Shown piece by piece: positions 16,110-24,009 of a stretch of DNA of 64,000 nt. The notes under the pieces are model-generated. The model did not search any database. It was given only the letters and a program-made list of their open reading frames with translations, and had not been told where the DNA came from. Every line of letters begins with the position of its first letter. The first letter of the stretch is position 1. Source of the stretch: Rhizobium sp. C1 (GTDB lineage Bacteria; Pseudomonadota; Alphaproteobacteria; Rhizobiales; Rhizobiaceae); NCBI RefSeq assembly GCF_021026335.1, contig NZ_JAJNCY010000001.1:310001-374000 (forward strand), given 5' to 3'. The position numbers and the translations under genes were made by a program.

Positions 16110-16783
16110 CAGTCCTCGATACGACCGGCATTGCCGTTGATAACCACGCCGACTCCGATCACGCCGCGCGTATGGATCGGATGTACCGGACCCAGCGGCA
16201 CATCTATGACCTGACACGGAAATACTATCTTCTGGGCCGGGACCGCACCATCCGGGATCTGGCCACCAAGCCGGGGCAGTGCATCCTGGAACTCGGCTGC
16301 GGCACGGGACGCAATCTGGCGGTTGCCGGCAGTCTCTATCCCGGCTGCCGGCTCTACGGGCTCGACATTTCCGAGGAGATGCTGATCTCGGCGCGCGCCA
16401 AGCTGCCATCGGATGCCGTCCTGAAAGCGGGTGACGCGTCGGATTTCTCGGCTGAGGATTTCGGCCGGCCAGGTTTCGACCGGATCATGATCTCCTATGC
16501 GTTGTCGATGATCCCGGCCTGGGAAGCGACGATCGACGTCGCGATCGACGCGCTCAATCCGGGCGGCGAGCTTCACATCGTGGATTTCGGTCAGCAGGAA
16601 AGACTGCCGCACTGGTTCCGCCGGATGCTCAAGGGGTGGCTGGCCCGCTTCCATGTCGATCCGCGAAGAGATCTGGATTGCGTCGTGGCTGCCGTGGCGA
16701 AGCGGCACGGTTGCTCTTCCCGATTCCGGCCGCTCTACCGCGGCTATGCCTGGTCTGCCACGATCGTGAAGCCCGCGGCGTAA
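16106..16783 (+). CDS. btaB: diacylglyceryl-homoserine N-methyltransferase (BtaB)
   Basis: Second step of DGTS synthesis: three N-methylations of diacylglyceryl-homoserine with SAM. 225 residues. Class I methyltransferase: ILELGCGTGRNLAVA is motif I, YGLDISEEML motif II. GTG start inside the btaA stop (GTGA), so the two are translationally coupled. Phosphatidylethanolamine N-methyltransferase PmtA is a related fold, but the coupling to btaA decides the call. Confidence 0.9.
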   Translation: MTVLDTTGIAVDNHADSDHAARMDRMYRTQRHIYDLTRKYYLLGRDRTIRDLATKPGQCILELGCGTGRNLAVAGSLYPGCRLYGLDISEEMLISARAKLPSDAVLKAGDASDFSAEDFGRPGFDRIMISYALSMIPAWEATIDVAIDALNPGGELHIVDFGQQERLPHWFRRMLKGWLARFHVDPRRDLDCVVAAVAKRHGCSSRFRPLYRGYAWSATIVKPAA

Positions 16784-16894
16784 CGGTTTATTTACCCTGT
16801 CATGATTGGCTGAAGACCATGTCTTGACGGGCCTGCTTTACAACGTGGCCGGACAGGATAACATCCTTTCGACTCGTTGATTTGCGGGACTTTC

Positions 16895-17677
16895 ATGCGC
16901 CGTTTCGCCCTGGCTCTCTTGCCGTTTGCCGCTCTTGTCGCAGGCTGCACGAGCACTGACTATGATCTGATGAAAACGGCAGCCGTTCCGTCGAAGTTCA
17001 AGGATTCCGATCCGCAGGATTTCGGTGCACGCAGCCCGCACAAGCACCCGATCCACGGCATTGATGTTTCCAAATATAACGAGCATGTCGACTGGGAGAC
17101 GGCGAAGAAATCCGGCGTTGCCTTTGCCTTCATCAAGGCGACGGAAGGCAAGGATCGGGTTGATCCGAAGTTCGAGGAATTCTGGCGCGGTGCGCGTGCT
17201 GCGGGCGTCGCCTACGCGCCCTATCATTTCTATTATTTCTGTTCGACGCCCGACCAGCAGGCCGACTGGTTCATCGCCAATGTGCCGCGCGAGGCAGTCA
17301 AGCTGCCGCCGGTGCTGGATGCCGAATGGAATCCGGCCTCGCCGACATGCAAGATCAGGCCTGATCCCGCCACTGTGCGCGCCGACATGAAGCGCTTCAT
17401 GGACCGCTTGCAGGCCTATTACGGCAAGCGGCCGATCATCTACACGTCAGTCGATTTCCACCGCGACAATTTCGTCGGTTATTTCAAGGACTATCAGTTC
17501 TGGCTGCGCTCCGTCGCCTCCCATCCGGAGGACAAGTATGCGGATCGCCAGTGGGCCTTCTGGCAATATACGTCCACCGGCATCGTGCCGGGCGTGGGCG
17601 GCCAGACGGATATCAACGTCTTTGCCGGCACCAAGGATAACTGGAAGTCCTGGCTGGCTTATGCGGACGCACGCTGA
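16895..17677 (+). CDS. glycoside hydrolase family 25 lysozyme-like lipoprotein
   Basis: 260 residues. Lipoprotein signal with lipobox LVAGC (Cys about residue 18), then a GH25 (1,4-beta-N-acetylmuramidase) barrel. HGIDVSKYN carries the first conserved Asp, AFAFIKATEG follows, and PPVLDAEWN carries the catalytic Asp/Glu pair (DxE). QWAFWQYTSTG is the C-terminal family block. The start at 16895 is chosen since the signal peptide begins there. It stands alone after btaB; the gap of about 110 bases suggests its own promoter. Predicted to act on the cell's own wall in the periplasm. Confidence 0.9.
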   Translation: MRRFALALLPFAALVAGCTSTDYDLMKTAAVPSKFKDSDPQDFGARSPHKHPIHGIDVSKYNEHVDWETAKKSGVAFAFIKATEGKDRVDPKFEEFWRGARAAGVAYAPYHFYYFCSTPDQQADWFIANVPREAVKLPPVLDAEWNPASPTCKIRPDPATVRADMKRFMDRLQAYYGKRPIIYTSVDFHRDNFVGYFKDYQFWLRSVASHPEDKYADRQWAFWQYTSTGIVPGVGGQTDINVFAGTKDNWKSWLAYADAR

Positions 17678-17937
17678 TACCCCCGTGAAGAGAGGGCTTG
17701 CCGCCTTTGTTGGGTTCTGCGGCGTGTAACGCGCCGCTCTGCAATGCTGACATGAAGATCAGACGCCGGCGCGGCTGCGCCGTTGCTGCCGCACGTCTGT
17801 TGTCAGGGCGGCGGTCGAATGGCCGCATTCCCCTGCTTCAAGCTCGTCCAGATCCTTGCTAAGACACACCTTGAGATGGCTTGCAAATTGATTCATGAGC
17901 CTGCCGCAAGCGTCTGATTTTGCGAAGGAGAACTGCC

Positions 17938-19116
17938 ATGTCTGCACATTTCCGCTACGCCGTTGTTGGTTGCGGCCTCATGGGCGCGGCGGCGGCACGG
18001 CATCTGGCCAACATGACGCAAGGCGTGGCGCTGATCGGACCGTCCGAGCCGGCGGACAAGACTGAGCATCGCGGCGTTTTCGCCAGCCACTACGATGAGG
18101 GACGCATCACGCGGACCATCGATCCGGATCCGGTCTGGGCGCGGCTCGCCCGCAACTCCATCGGCCGCTATCGCGACATCGAGGCGGCGACCGGCATTTC
18201 CTTCTATCGCGAAGTCGGCAGTCTGCTGACTGGAGCTGGAACGGAAGAGGGGCGCGGCTATGTCGCGCGGACGCAAGCCGCGGCCGAGGTCGCCGGTGTG
18301 ACGGCAGAGCGGCTTTTGCAAGCTGACATCCATGCGAAATTTCCGTGGTTCTCCTTTCCGGACCGCACGGAGGGCATTTTCGAGGCGACTGGGGCCGGCC
18401 ACATCAGTCCGCGCCGGCTTGTGATGGCGCAGTCGCAGCTCGCCGAGCGGGCAGGGGCGACGCGGATCAATGCGGCTGTGACGTCCATCCGTGAGGCGAG
18501 AGATCATGTGGCGATCACGCTGGCGGATGGCACGGTCATTCAGGCGGATCGCGTACTGTGTGCAGCGGGCGGTTTCTCGATTCAAAACGGTCTGTTGCCG
18601 CGTCCCGTTGATCTGAAGGTTTATGGCCGTACGGTCGTCTTCTTTGAAGTCTCCGAGGCGGATGCAAAAGCCATGGGCGCCATGCCCTCGATGATCCACA
18701 AGGCGGTCGACGAGCGCGACGACATCTACATGCTGCCGCCGATCCGCTATCCGGATGGGAAATATTATCTCAAGATCGGCGGCGATCCGGACGAGATGGA
18801 GCTTCAGGAGCACGAACTGGGCGACTGGTTCCGCAGTGATGGACGGCCACATGCGCGCGAGCATCTAGTTGCCCGGATGAAGGCTCTGGTGCCGGGGCTC
18901 GACGTGCTGTCGATCTCATCCGCCTCCTGCGTCACGTCCTACACCTCGACCGGCTACCCGGCGATCGGCTGGCTGACGCCGGGACGGATCGCGCTTTTGA
19001 CGGGCGGCTGCGGGGCGGCGGCGAAAAGCTCGGACGAAATCGGTCGCCTCGGCGCGGAACTGGTCTTCGAGGACAGGATTTCCTCGTTTGACTTTGATTT
19101 CTCACCAGTCCAGTGA
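17938..19116 (+). CDS. FAD-dependent oxidoreductase, DAO family (monomeric sarcosine oxidase-like)
   Basis: 392 residues. The N-terminal dinucleotide motif VVGCGLMGAAAARHL binds FAD; the DAO fold continues to the C-terminal SYTSTGYPAIGW and LTGGCGAAAKSSDEIG, where the conserved Cys/Lys resemble the covalent flavin region and substrate site of SoxA/SolA enzymes. Likely oxidises an N-methyl or secondary amino acid with H2O2 release; the substrate is not predictable. ATG at 17938 has GAAGGAG at 17924-17930. The 3' end overlaps the convergent LysR gene by 15 bp, so the regulator may act on this gene. Confidence 0.85.
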   Translation: MSAHFRYAVVGCGLMGAAAARHLANMTQGVALIGPSEPADKTEHRGVFASHYDEGRITRTIDPDPVWARLARNSIGRYRDIEAATGISFYREVGSLLTGAGTEEGRGYVARTQAAAEVAGVTAERLLQADIHAKFPWFSFPDRTEGIFEATGAGHISPRRLVMAQSQLAERAGATRINAAVTSIREARDHVAITLADGTVIQADRVLCAAGGFSIQNGLLPRPVDLKVYGRTVVFFEVSEADAKAMGAMPSMIHKAVDERDDIYMLPPIRYPDGKYYLKIGGDPDEMELQEHELGDWFRSDGRPHAREHLVARMKALVPGLDVLSISSASCVTSYTSTGYPAIGWLTPGRIALLTGGCGAAAKSSDEIGRLGAELVFEDRISSFDFDFSPVQ

Positions 19117-20046
19117 GAGCGACGCGAAGGGCCAGTCGCGCTCGGTGGCTGCGATAAAGCCATCGGGGCTCAACTGCGCATTCTCGACCAGCCAGTTCAT
19201 GAACACTTGAGCTGGCTTCGTGGTCTTCGGCCTTTCGCTGGAGGGGCGGACCAGCAGACCGTTCTCGAATTTCAGGAAGCCCACCGGGGCCACGAGGCTT
19301 CCGTTCTTCAACTCCCGTTCGATCAGGAATTTCGGGGCGAGCGTCGCCCCCATGCCGCGCTCTGCTGCCTCGAAGGCGAGGGAAGAGAGATCGAAGGTGA
19401 GCTCGCGTTCGCGAATGAGGGTGAGGCCTGTAAGCTGCGACCAGTGCTTCCATGCGACCTCGCCCTCGCGGCGGTGGATGACGGTGGGAACCTTGATCGT
19501 CGTTTCGGTGAGCTCGCAGGGAAAACCGGGCGCCATCACGAGACCGATATGGACGTCGCCCAGTGGGCGGGCGTCGGGGTGTTCGACATGCGGGCTCAAC
19601 AGCCGGTCCCATGACACGACGAGATCGACCGGACCTTCGAGCCTGCGGCTGCCATGAGGGCCGGTCAGGCGGATCAGGACGTCGATATCGGGATAATCGA
19701 CATTGAAGCGCGCGATCGTCGGGATCATCCATTGGCGGGCGAAGGTGGAACTGGCCGCCACCGTGACCGATGCGCGGCCTCCGCCGGTGATGGCCGTGTA
19801 GGTGCGGCGCATCTCGTCCATGCTGCGGGCGACGGTTTCGGCCAGCTGGCGACCGTCCTCGGTCAGTTCCAATTGCAGGCCGCGCTTGACGAAGAGCTCG
19901 GTTCCTGCGTGATCCTGCAACTGGTGAAGCTGCTTGCTGACCGCACTATGCGTGCGGCCGAGCATGTCGGCGGCGGCACCCACAGTGCCAGTGCGGAAGA
20001 AGGCCTCAAGCGTCGCGAGCGCGGTGAGTGGCGGCAGCTTGTCCAT
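19102..20046 (-). CDS. LysR-family transcriptional regulator (GcvA-like)
   Basis: 314 residues. N-terminal winged helix-turn-helix (FFRTGTVGAAADMLGRTHSAVSKQ, quoted in two parts in the family as the GcvA/AmpR subgroup), followed by a periplasmic-binding-type effector domain (TVAASSTFARQWMIP onward). ATG at 20046 gives the standard LysR length; the frame open further upstream to 20187 covers the promoter region. Tail-to-tail with the FAD oxidoreductase and divergent from a DUF1127-like gene. LysR proteins often control a divergent neighbour and themselves; two palindromes lie in the shared intergenic region. Confidence 0.9.
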   Translation of the reverse strand: MDKLPPLTALATLEAFFRTGTVGAAADMLGRTHSAVSKQLHQLQDHAGTELFVKRGLQLELTEDGRQLAETVARSMDEMRRTYTAITGGGRASVTVAASSTFARQWMIPTIARFNVDYPDIDVLIRLTGPHGSRRLEGPVDLVVSWDRLLSPHVEHPDARPLGDVHIGLVMAPGFPCELTETTIKVPTVIHRREGEVAWKHWSQLTGLTLIRERELTFDLSSLAFEAAERGMGATLAPKFLIERELKNGSLVAPVGFLKFENGLLVRPSSERPKTTKPAQVFMNWLVENAQLSPDGFIAATERDWPFASLSLDW

Positions 20047-20052
20047 GGGGTT

Positions 20053-20088
20053 ATTCCATCTGTTGGAATTTTTCTCACATAGTGTGAG
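20053..20088. promoter_or_regulatory. two palindromes in the LysR/DUF1127-like divergent promoter region
   Basis: ATTCCA-N5-TGGAAT (20053-20069) and CTCACA-TAG-TGTGAG (20074-20088). The second fits the T-N11-A core of LysR sites (TCACATAGTGTGA). Both lie just upstream of the LysR start, and about 70-105 bases before the divergent gene, which suits auto-repression plus control of one neighbour. Confidence 0.5.
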
Positions 20089-20156
20089 CGCATTATTCAA
20101 TTTTTCCCGGGAATGAAAAGAGATAAATTCCGATCGTTGGAAAAAGGAGAAGCGCC

Positions 20157-20411
20157 ATGCGGCACGCGATTGAAGGTGAATACACACGTTACGAACAGCG
20201 GCAGATTGCCGGGCTTCTGGTTGAAGCTCCGCGCCATCTGAGCGGTTTCGAGGCGGTGCGCGCCACGTTCAATGTTTGGCAGGCGCGGCGGAATTTGAGA
20301 CGCCAGATGGCCCGCGACATGGAGACGTTCACGGACGCCATGCTCGAGGATGCCGGCATGACCCGCAAAGAGGCAGAGCGCGAGGTGCGCAAGCCGTTCT
20401 GGATAGCGTGA
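20157..20411 (+). CDS. small DUF1127-like protein
   Basis: 84 residues, basic. The C-terminal part (MLEDAGMTRKEAEREV) follows the DUF1127 pattern, a short amphipathic helix ending in a G-x-T/S-R-x-E/D block. DUF1127 proteins are small, Arg-rich, common in alphaproteobacteria and often stress- or phosphate-linked; some bind RNA or assist RNA turnover. ATG at 20157 has AAGGAGA at 20145-20150. Divergent from the LysR gene, and followed by a hairpin terminator. Function unproven. Confidence 0.7.
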   Translation: MRHAIEGEYTRYEQRQIAGLLVEAPRHLSGFEAVRATFNVWQARRNLRRQMARDMETFTDAMLEDAGMTRKEAEREVRKPFWIA

Positions 20412-20461
20412 GACCTGCAGCGCTCCTTCGGATGGAAGGGGCGTATTGTATCGATGAATGG

Positions 20462-20505
20462 ACGGCCCGGAGCTCCCTGAAATGGCTTCCGGGCCGTTCC
20501 TGTTT
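20462..20505 (+). terminator. hairpin terminator after the DUF1127-like gene
   Basis: 10-bp GC-rich stem (ACGGCCCGGA at 20462-20471 with 20488-20497), 16-base loop, then TCCTGTTTG. The T tract is weak. Confidence 0.55.
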
Positions 20506-20568
20506 GAAGGCTTCAGCGTATTCGTCGGATTTGCTGTGGTGTTTTGGCTGCAAAGACGCTATCACCCG

Positions 20569-20964
20569 CGCGCCAGTTGGCCGGGCAGCCGCGCTTCATC
20601 AATGCCGAAAGGCGATGGGGTGAGGAAAGTCCGGGCTCCACGGAGATACGGTGCCGGATAACGTCCGGCGGGGGCGACCTCAGGGAAAGTGCCACAGAAA
20701 GCAAACCGCCTTCCTCGGAAGGTAAGGGTGAAAGGGTGGGGTAAGAGCCCACCGCGCGCCTGGCAACAGGGGCGGCACGGTAAACCCCACCGGGAGCAAG
20801 ACCGAATAGGGATGACGCGGCGGGGCAACCCGTCAGCCTGTTTCCGGGCCAGTCATCCGGGTGGGTTGCGCGAGGCGGCATGCAAATGCCGTCCCAGATG
20901 AATGGCTGCCACGTTCCGGTTCGCCGGAGCCATACAGAACCCGGCTTACAGGCCAACTGGCGAA
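20569..20964 (+). ncRNA. rnpB: RNase P RNA (bacterial class A)
   Basis: Catalytic RNA that cuts 5' leaders from pre-tRNAs. The universal core is readable: GAGGAAAGTCCGGGCTCC (near 20619-20640, the P4/CR-I region) and ACAGAA-type CR sequences (GCCACAGAAAGC and the final CATACAGAACC). The two ends close helix P1: GCGCCAGTTGG (about 20569-20579) pairs with CCAACTGGCG (about 20953-20962). Length about 395 nt is normal. Ends are set by P1 pairing and may be off by a few bases. Short open frames across it on both strands are spurious. Confidence 0.95.
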
Positions 20965-20993
20965 TTTTCCTTTTGTGGAAGGACCGCGTGTGA

Positions 20994-21290
20994 TCAGGCG
21001 GCGCTTAACGCGCGCTCTACGGCCTCCGGTTCCTTGTCGATGATCGTCAGGAGGATGCGCGATGGGGCGTCCATATTGGAGCGGTTTTGCTCCCAATCTC
21101 GAATACGCCCGATCGAGAAGCCGAAGCGCGCCGCAAATGCCTGCTGGGAAAGACCCAGCTTGCGCCGAATGGCTTTCACATCCACCTCCGCCGGAATATG
21201 GATGTTGTAGCTTTCCACGTCCGCTTCACCCGAAGCGAAGGCCAAAGCCTCACTTGCACCTTGTAGAATTCGGGATCCTGCTCTGGTCAT
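20994..21290 (-). CDS. XRE-family antitoxin (HigA-like)
   Basis: 98 residues with a clear helix-turn-helix ([20 protein letters not shown], then [16 protein letters not shown]). It neutralises the upstream toxin and represses the operon, as expected for HigA/MqsA-type antitoxins. It follows the toxin with a 4-base overlap (ATGA, 21287-21290). Toxin-first order is the hallmark of higBA systems. It ends just beyond RNase P RNA, convergent with it. Two near-identical palindromes in the promoter are the probable binding sites. Confidence 0.88.
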   Translation of the reverse strand: MTRAGSRILQGASEALAFASGEADVESYNIHIPAEVDVKAIRRKLGLSQQAFAARFGFSIGRIRDWEQNRSNMDAPSRILLTIIDKEPEAVERALSAA

Positions 21291-21661
21291 TTCTCACTCC
21301 TGCCTTTGCCCGCTCTAGTCCGGGCGTGGGTGCGCCAAGCTTGGGGCAGCGCCGTCAGAATGTCTCGAAGCGCATTACGCTCCGCTTTTGAAAGGTTAGC
21401 CTGGGTGTCTTTGCTGAACACGTCGAGCAAAAACACCGGGATGTCGGCATCGGCATAGAAGGTGATCACCCGATAGCCGCCACTCTTGCCTTTGCCGCGG
21501 CCTGCAAAACGAAGCTTTCTTGCGCCTCCCGTTCCCGCCATGATGTCGCCCGCGTCGGGGTTGGCGGCCAGATGCGAGATGATCGCCTCCCGTTCGGTGT
21601 CAGTCAGTCCTTCCTCCTTGGCAGAGGTCAGATATGCCGGCGTTTCGATCACGGTGTGCAT
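21287..21661 (-). CDS. RelE/HigB-family toxin (PF06296 type)
   Basis: 124 residues. The sequence fits RelE-like mRNA interferases of the phage-derived/HigB group: [20 protein letters not shown] carries the basic catalytic strip, then [22 protein letters not shown] at 21661 is chosen because the predicted promoter -10 ends only six bases before it; a 25-residue extension upstream would start inside the operator region. No Shine-Dalgarno is seen, consistent with a leaderless or nearly leaderless message. Likely cleaves translated mRNA; not shown. Confidence 0.88.
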   Translation of the reverse strand: MHTVIETPAYLTSAKEEGLTDTEREAIISHLAANPDAGDIMAGTGGARKLRFAGRGKGKSGGYRVITFYADADIPVFLLDVFSKDTQANLSKAERNALRDILTALPQAWRTHARTRAGKGRSEK

Positions 21662-21667
21662 GCACAA

Positions 21668-21717
21668 TTTGTACGGAATTTCCGCACTTGCGTCAAGTTT
21701 TCTGCGGAACCTCCGCA
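21668..21717 (-). promoter_or_regulatory. toxin-antitoxin promoter with twin palindromic operators
   Basis: On the minus strand TTGACG (21696-21691) and TACAAA (21673-21668) are separated by exactly 17 bases. Operator 1 TACGGAATTTCCGCA (21672-21686) lies in the spacer, operator 2 TGCGGAACCTCCGCA (21703-21717) lies upstream of the -35. They match at 12 of 15 positions and their centres are 31 bp apart (three helical turns). The start codon follows the -10 by six bases. Confidence 0.75.
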
Positions 21718-21801
21718 TAGGTGGGGCTTGGCCCATGGTTGAACGTCTGGCTTTGGATTCCAGCTCTTGACCATGTCCTGACGACTCGTTTCCACCCCCG
21801 C

Positions 21802-21816
21802 TTAAAACTTCATTAA
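21802..21816. promoter_or_regulatory. CtrA-type box (TTAA-N7-TTAA)
   Basis: TTAA (21802-21805), seven bases, TTAA (21813-21816): exact core of the CtrA consensus TTAA-N7-TTAAC, with G instead of C after it. It lies upstream of the dcw cluster; CtrA is the cell-cycle master regulator of Rhizobiales and Caulobacter. Confidence 0.55.
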
Positions 21817-21868
21817 GTTTAACGGCTTAATAATTTTTCGAGTGCGCGCGCCGCTCGAAATGCCGTTT

Positions 21869-21903
21869 CCCATTGACGCCCATGTGGTCCCATGCTATCC
21901 CAT
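21869..21903. promoter_or_regulatory. probable MraZ-binding repeat array
   Basis: Four CCCAT units start at 21869, 21879, 21889 and 21899, exactly 10 bp apart (ATGGG on the other strand). MraZ is a ring protein known to bind tandem TGGG-type repeats upstream of its own operon, so this is probably its operator. Location is about 175-210 bases before mraZ. Confidence 0.7.
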
Positions 21904-22078
21904 AAGTCAGCCGAAAGGATGCTCCTTAGCGTCCGAAAAATGCAGAAGATGGAAGGGTTTAGCGCCTTTGCTGTGCTGCAGCGGCGACATGCTTGTGCGG
22001 CCTCATGCGGGAGGTCTGGTGCGGGCGAGGTGGGGCGGATGATCTGCTCTGCCATTTCGGAAACGGTTGTATCGCGTC

Positions 22079-22501
22079 ATGATCCGCTTCCTGTCGAATT
22101 TTGTGAACAGGATCGATGCCAAGGGGCGGGTTTCCGTGCCTGCGAGCTTTCGTTCCATTCTCGCTTCGGCGGATGTGCAGGATCTCTATTGTTTCCAGGA
22201 CTTTGTGTTTCCGGCGATCAGCGTCGGCGGCCCCGAGCTGCTGGCGCGCCTCGAGAGGCGGATCGAGGTGGCGGACCCATTCTCGCCGGAAGCCAATCGG
22301 ATGTCGCTGCTGGTTCATGGCGGCGGCGTCTTCATGAAGCTCGATCAGGAGGGGCGGTTGATGGTCACGGACTTCATCCGCAGCTTCACGGGCATTACCG
22401 ATCACGTCGCCTTTGTCGGGCGAGGGGATCATTTCCAGTTGTGGCAGCCGGAGGCGTGGGAGACTGCGCAGAAGGCTGTCCGCGAGGGGCTGGGGCGCTG
22501 A
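22079..22501 (+). CDS. mraZ: transcriptional regulator MraZ
   Basis: 140 residues, two AbrB-like swapped-hairpin halves: [15 protein letters not shown] in the first, [13 protein letters not shown] in the second, the two DxxGR motifs that contact DNA. MraZ binds tandem TGGG-like repeats in the dcw promoter and its excess disturbs division. The ATG at 22079 is chosen; an in-frame TTG at 22067 is possible. No clear Shine-Dalgarno is visible. First gene of the dcw cluster, 32 bases before rsmH. Confidence 0.95.
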   Translation: MIRFLSNFVNRIDAKGRVSVPASFRSILASADVQDLYCFQDFVFPAISVGGPELLARLERRIEVADPFSPEANRMSLLVHGGGVFMKLDQEGRLMVTDFIRSFTGITDHVAFVGRGDHFQLWQPEAWETAQKAVREGLGR

Positions 22502-22533
22502 CAAGGCTGTGCCCCCATACGAGGGAAATTGGC

Positions 22534-23565
22534 ATGGCGGCGGTTGAGACTGGCGGCGTTCACGGAGACGCCCAGAGTGCGGAAGATCGTCCGCATATCC
22601 CGGTCATGCTGCCGGAGGTTCTCGATGCGCTCGCTATCCGGCCCGGTCAGGTCGTTCTCGATGGCACGTTCGGCGCGGGGGGCTATACGTCCGCGATCCT
22701 CAGCGCAGGCGCGCGCGTGATCGCGCTCGACCGCGACCCGAACGCGATTGCCGGCGGTAAGGCGTTGGTCGAAAAGTCTGCTGGTAAGTTGACGCTCATC
22801 CATTCCCGCTTTTCCGATCTGGCGCAGCATGCGCCGGCCGAAGGGCTCGATGGCGTGGTGCTCGATATCGGCGTCTCCTCGATGCAGATCGATGAGGCCG
22901 GGCGTGGCTTTTCGTTCCAGAAGAACGGGCCCCTCGACATGCGCATGTCGGCCTCGGGCGTCAGTGCCGCCGATGTCGTCAATCGCGCGAAGGTCGGTGA
23001 TCTCATCCGCATCTTCGGCTTTCTCGGCGAGGAAAAGCAGGCGGGGCGAATTGCCCGCGCCATCGAAAAGCGCCGGGCTGAAAATCCTTTCGAAACGACC
23101 CGCGATCTGGCCGGCCTCATCGAGATCGTCACACCGCGCAAGGCCAAGGACAAGATTCATCCGGCAACGCGCGTTTTCCAGGCCTTGCGGGTTTTCGTCA
23201 ATGACGAACTCGGCGAATTGGCCAAGGCGCTCTTCGCGGCCGAAGCCAGTCTGAAGCCGGGCGGCCGTCTTGTTGTCGTTACCTTCCATTCGCTCGAAGA
23301 TAGGATCGTCAAGCGCTTCTTTGCCGATCGGTCCGGCAGAGCTGCCGGTTCCCGGCATCTGCCGCAGGTGCATGACAAGCCGGCGCTCTTCGATCTCGTT
23401 CACAAATCGGCCCTGCAGGCGAGCGAGGCGGAGGCGGAGATCAATCCGCGCGCGCGCTCGGCCAAGCTGCGCGCCGGCATTCGCACCACGGCTGCGGCCG
23501 GTCCTGCCGATCTGGCGATCTTCGATCTGCCTGATCTCGCAAGTCTTTCAAAATTGGGGAGCTGA
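22534..23565 (+). CDS. rsmH: 16S rRNA (cytosine-1402-N4)-methyltransferase RsmH
   Basis: 343 residues (older name MraW). N4-methylates C1402 in the ribosomal P site, using SAM. Motifs: [27 protein letters not shown] (SAM motif I), [31 protein letters not shown] and the C-terminal [13 protein letters not shown] at 22534 has GAGGGAA at 22521-22527. The frame stays open far upstream, but that portion crosses mraZ and is not coding. Six bases before ftsL. Confidence 0.96.
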   Translation: MAAVETGGVHGDAQSAEDRPHIPVMLPEVLDALAIRPGQVVLDGTFGAGGYTSAILSAGARVIALDRDPNAIAGGKALVEKSAGKLTLIHSRFSDLAQHAPAEGLDGVVLDIGVSSMQIDEAGRGFSFQKNGPLDMRMSASGVSAADVVNRAKVGDLIRIFGFLGEEKQAGRIARAIEKRRAENPFETTRDLAGLIEIVTPRKAKDKIHPATRVFQALRVFVNDELGELAKALFAAEASLKPGGRLVVVTFHSLEDRIVKRFFADRSGRAAGSRHLPQVHDKPALFDLVHKSALQASEAEAEINPRARSAKLRAGIRTTAAAGPADLAIFDLPDLASLSKLGS

Positions 23566-23571
23566 CCGTCC

Positions 23572-24009
23572 ATGTTCCGCACATTCGACATTCTTTTGAT
23601 CGTGGTCATGACGGTGGCGGCTACCATCACCTATTCGATCAAGCACAAGGCCGAGACCGTCCTTGACGATGTTCACAAGCTCGATGCCGAAATCAAGCTA
23701 GAGCGCGACACGATCGATCTTCTGAAGGCGGACTGGGCGCTGGCGACGCAACCGAACCGGCTGGCGCGGCTGGCTGATACGTTCAAGGCCGACCTCAAGC
23801 TTCAGCCGACCGAATCGACCCAGATCGTGCAGCCGAACGAGATGCCGATGATGAAGGCGAATGTCGGTCTTTCCGATGCGATCGAGGCAGGGCTGGCGCC
23901 TGATGCCCGAAAGACGGATGAGGTCAGGCCCGCGCCTGCCAGGAACGATACGGCGAGAGCAGCCTCGACCAAGACAGATACCATCAAGACCGGATCGGTG
24001 AAGCGCTGA
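23572..24009 (+). CDS. ftsL: cell division protein FtsL
   Basis: 145 residues. A short N-terminus, one transmembrane helix (about residues 7-24), then a periplasmic coiled coil (ETVLDDVHKLDAEIKLERD) with LATQPNRLARLA typical of FtsL. It joins FtsB and FtsQ and activates FtsW-FtsI. The tail from residue 100 is Ala/Thr/Lys-rich and disordered, an extension common in this group. Its TGA overlaps the ATG of ftsI by one base (TGATG). Confidence 0.9.
   Translation: MFRTFDILLIVVMTVAATITYSIKHKAETVLDDVHKLDAEIKLERDTIDLLKADWALATQPNRLARLADTFKADLKLQPTESTQIVQPNEMPMMKANVGLSDAIEAGLAPDARKTDEVRPAPARNDTARAASTKTDTIKTGSVKR

Larger units (their letters stand above)
21662..22078. other. regulatory intergenic region before mraZ
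   Basis: No gene in about 415 bases between the divergent toxin and mraZ. It holds the toxin-antitoxin promoter (minus), a CtrA-type box, a four-unit CCCAT array, and a roughly 175-base leader before the mraZ start. The frame that continues upstream of rsmH through this region has no ribosome site and is not taken as coding. Confidence 0.6.

Noticed and set aside
20544-20990. Short protein frames across 20544-20990
   Set aside because: The region is RNase P RNA; conserved RNA core and P1 pairing explain the sequence.
21892-22533. Long N-terminal extension of RsmH
   Set aside because: It runs through mraZ in another frame and has no homology; ATG 22534 has a good ribosome site.
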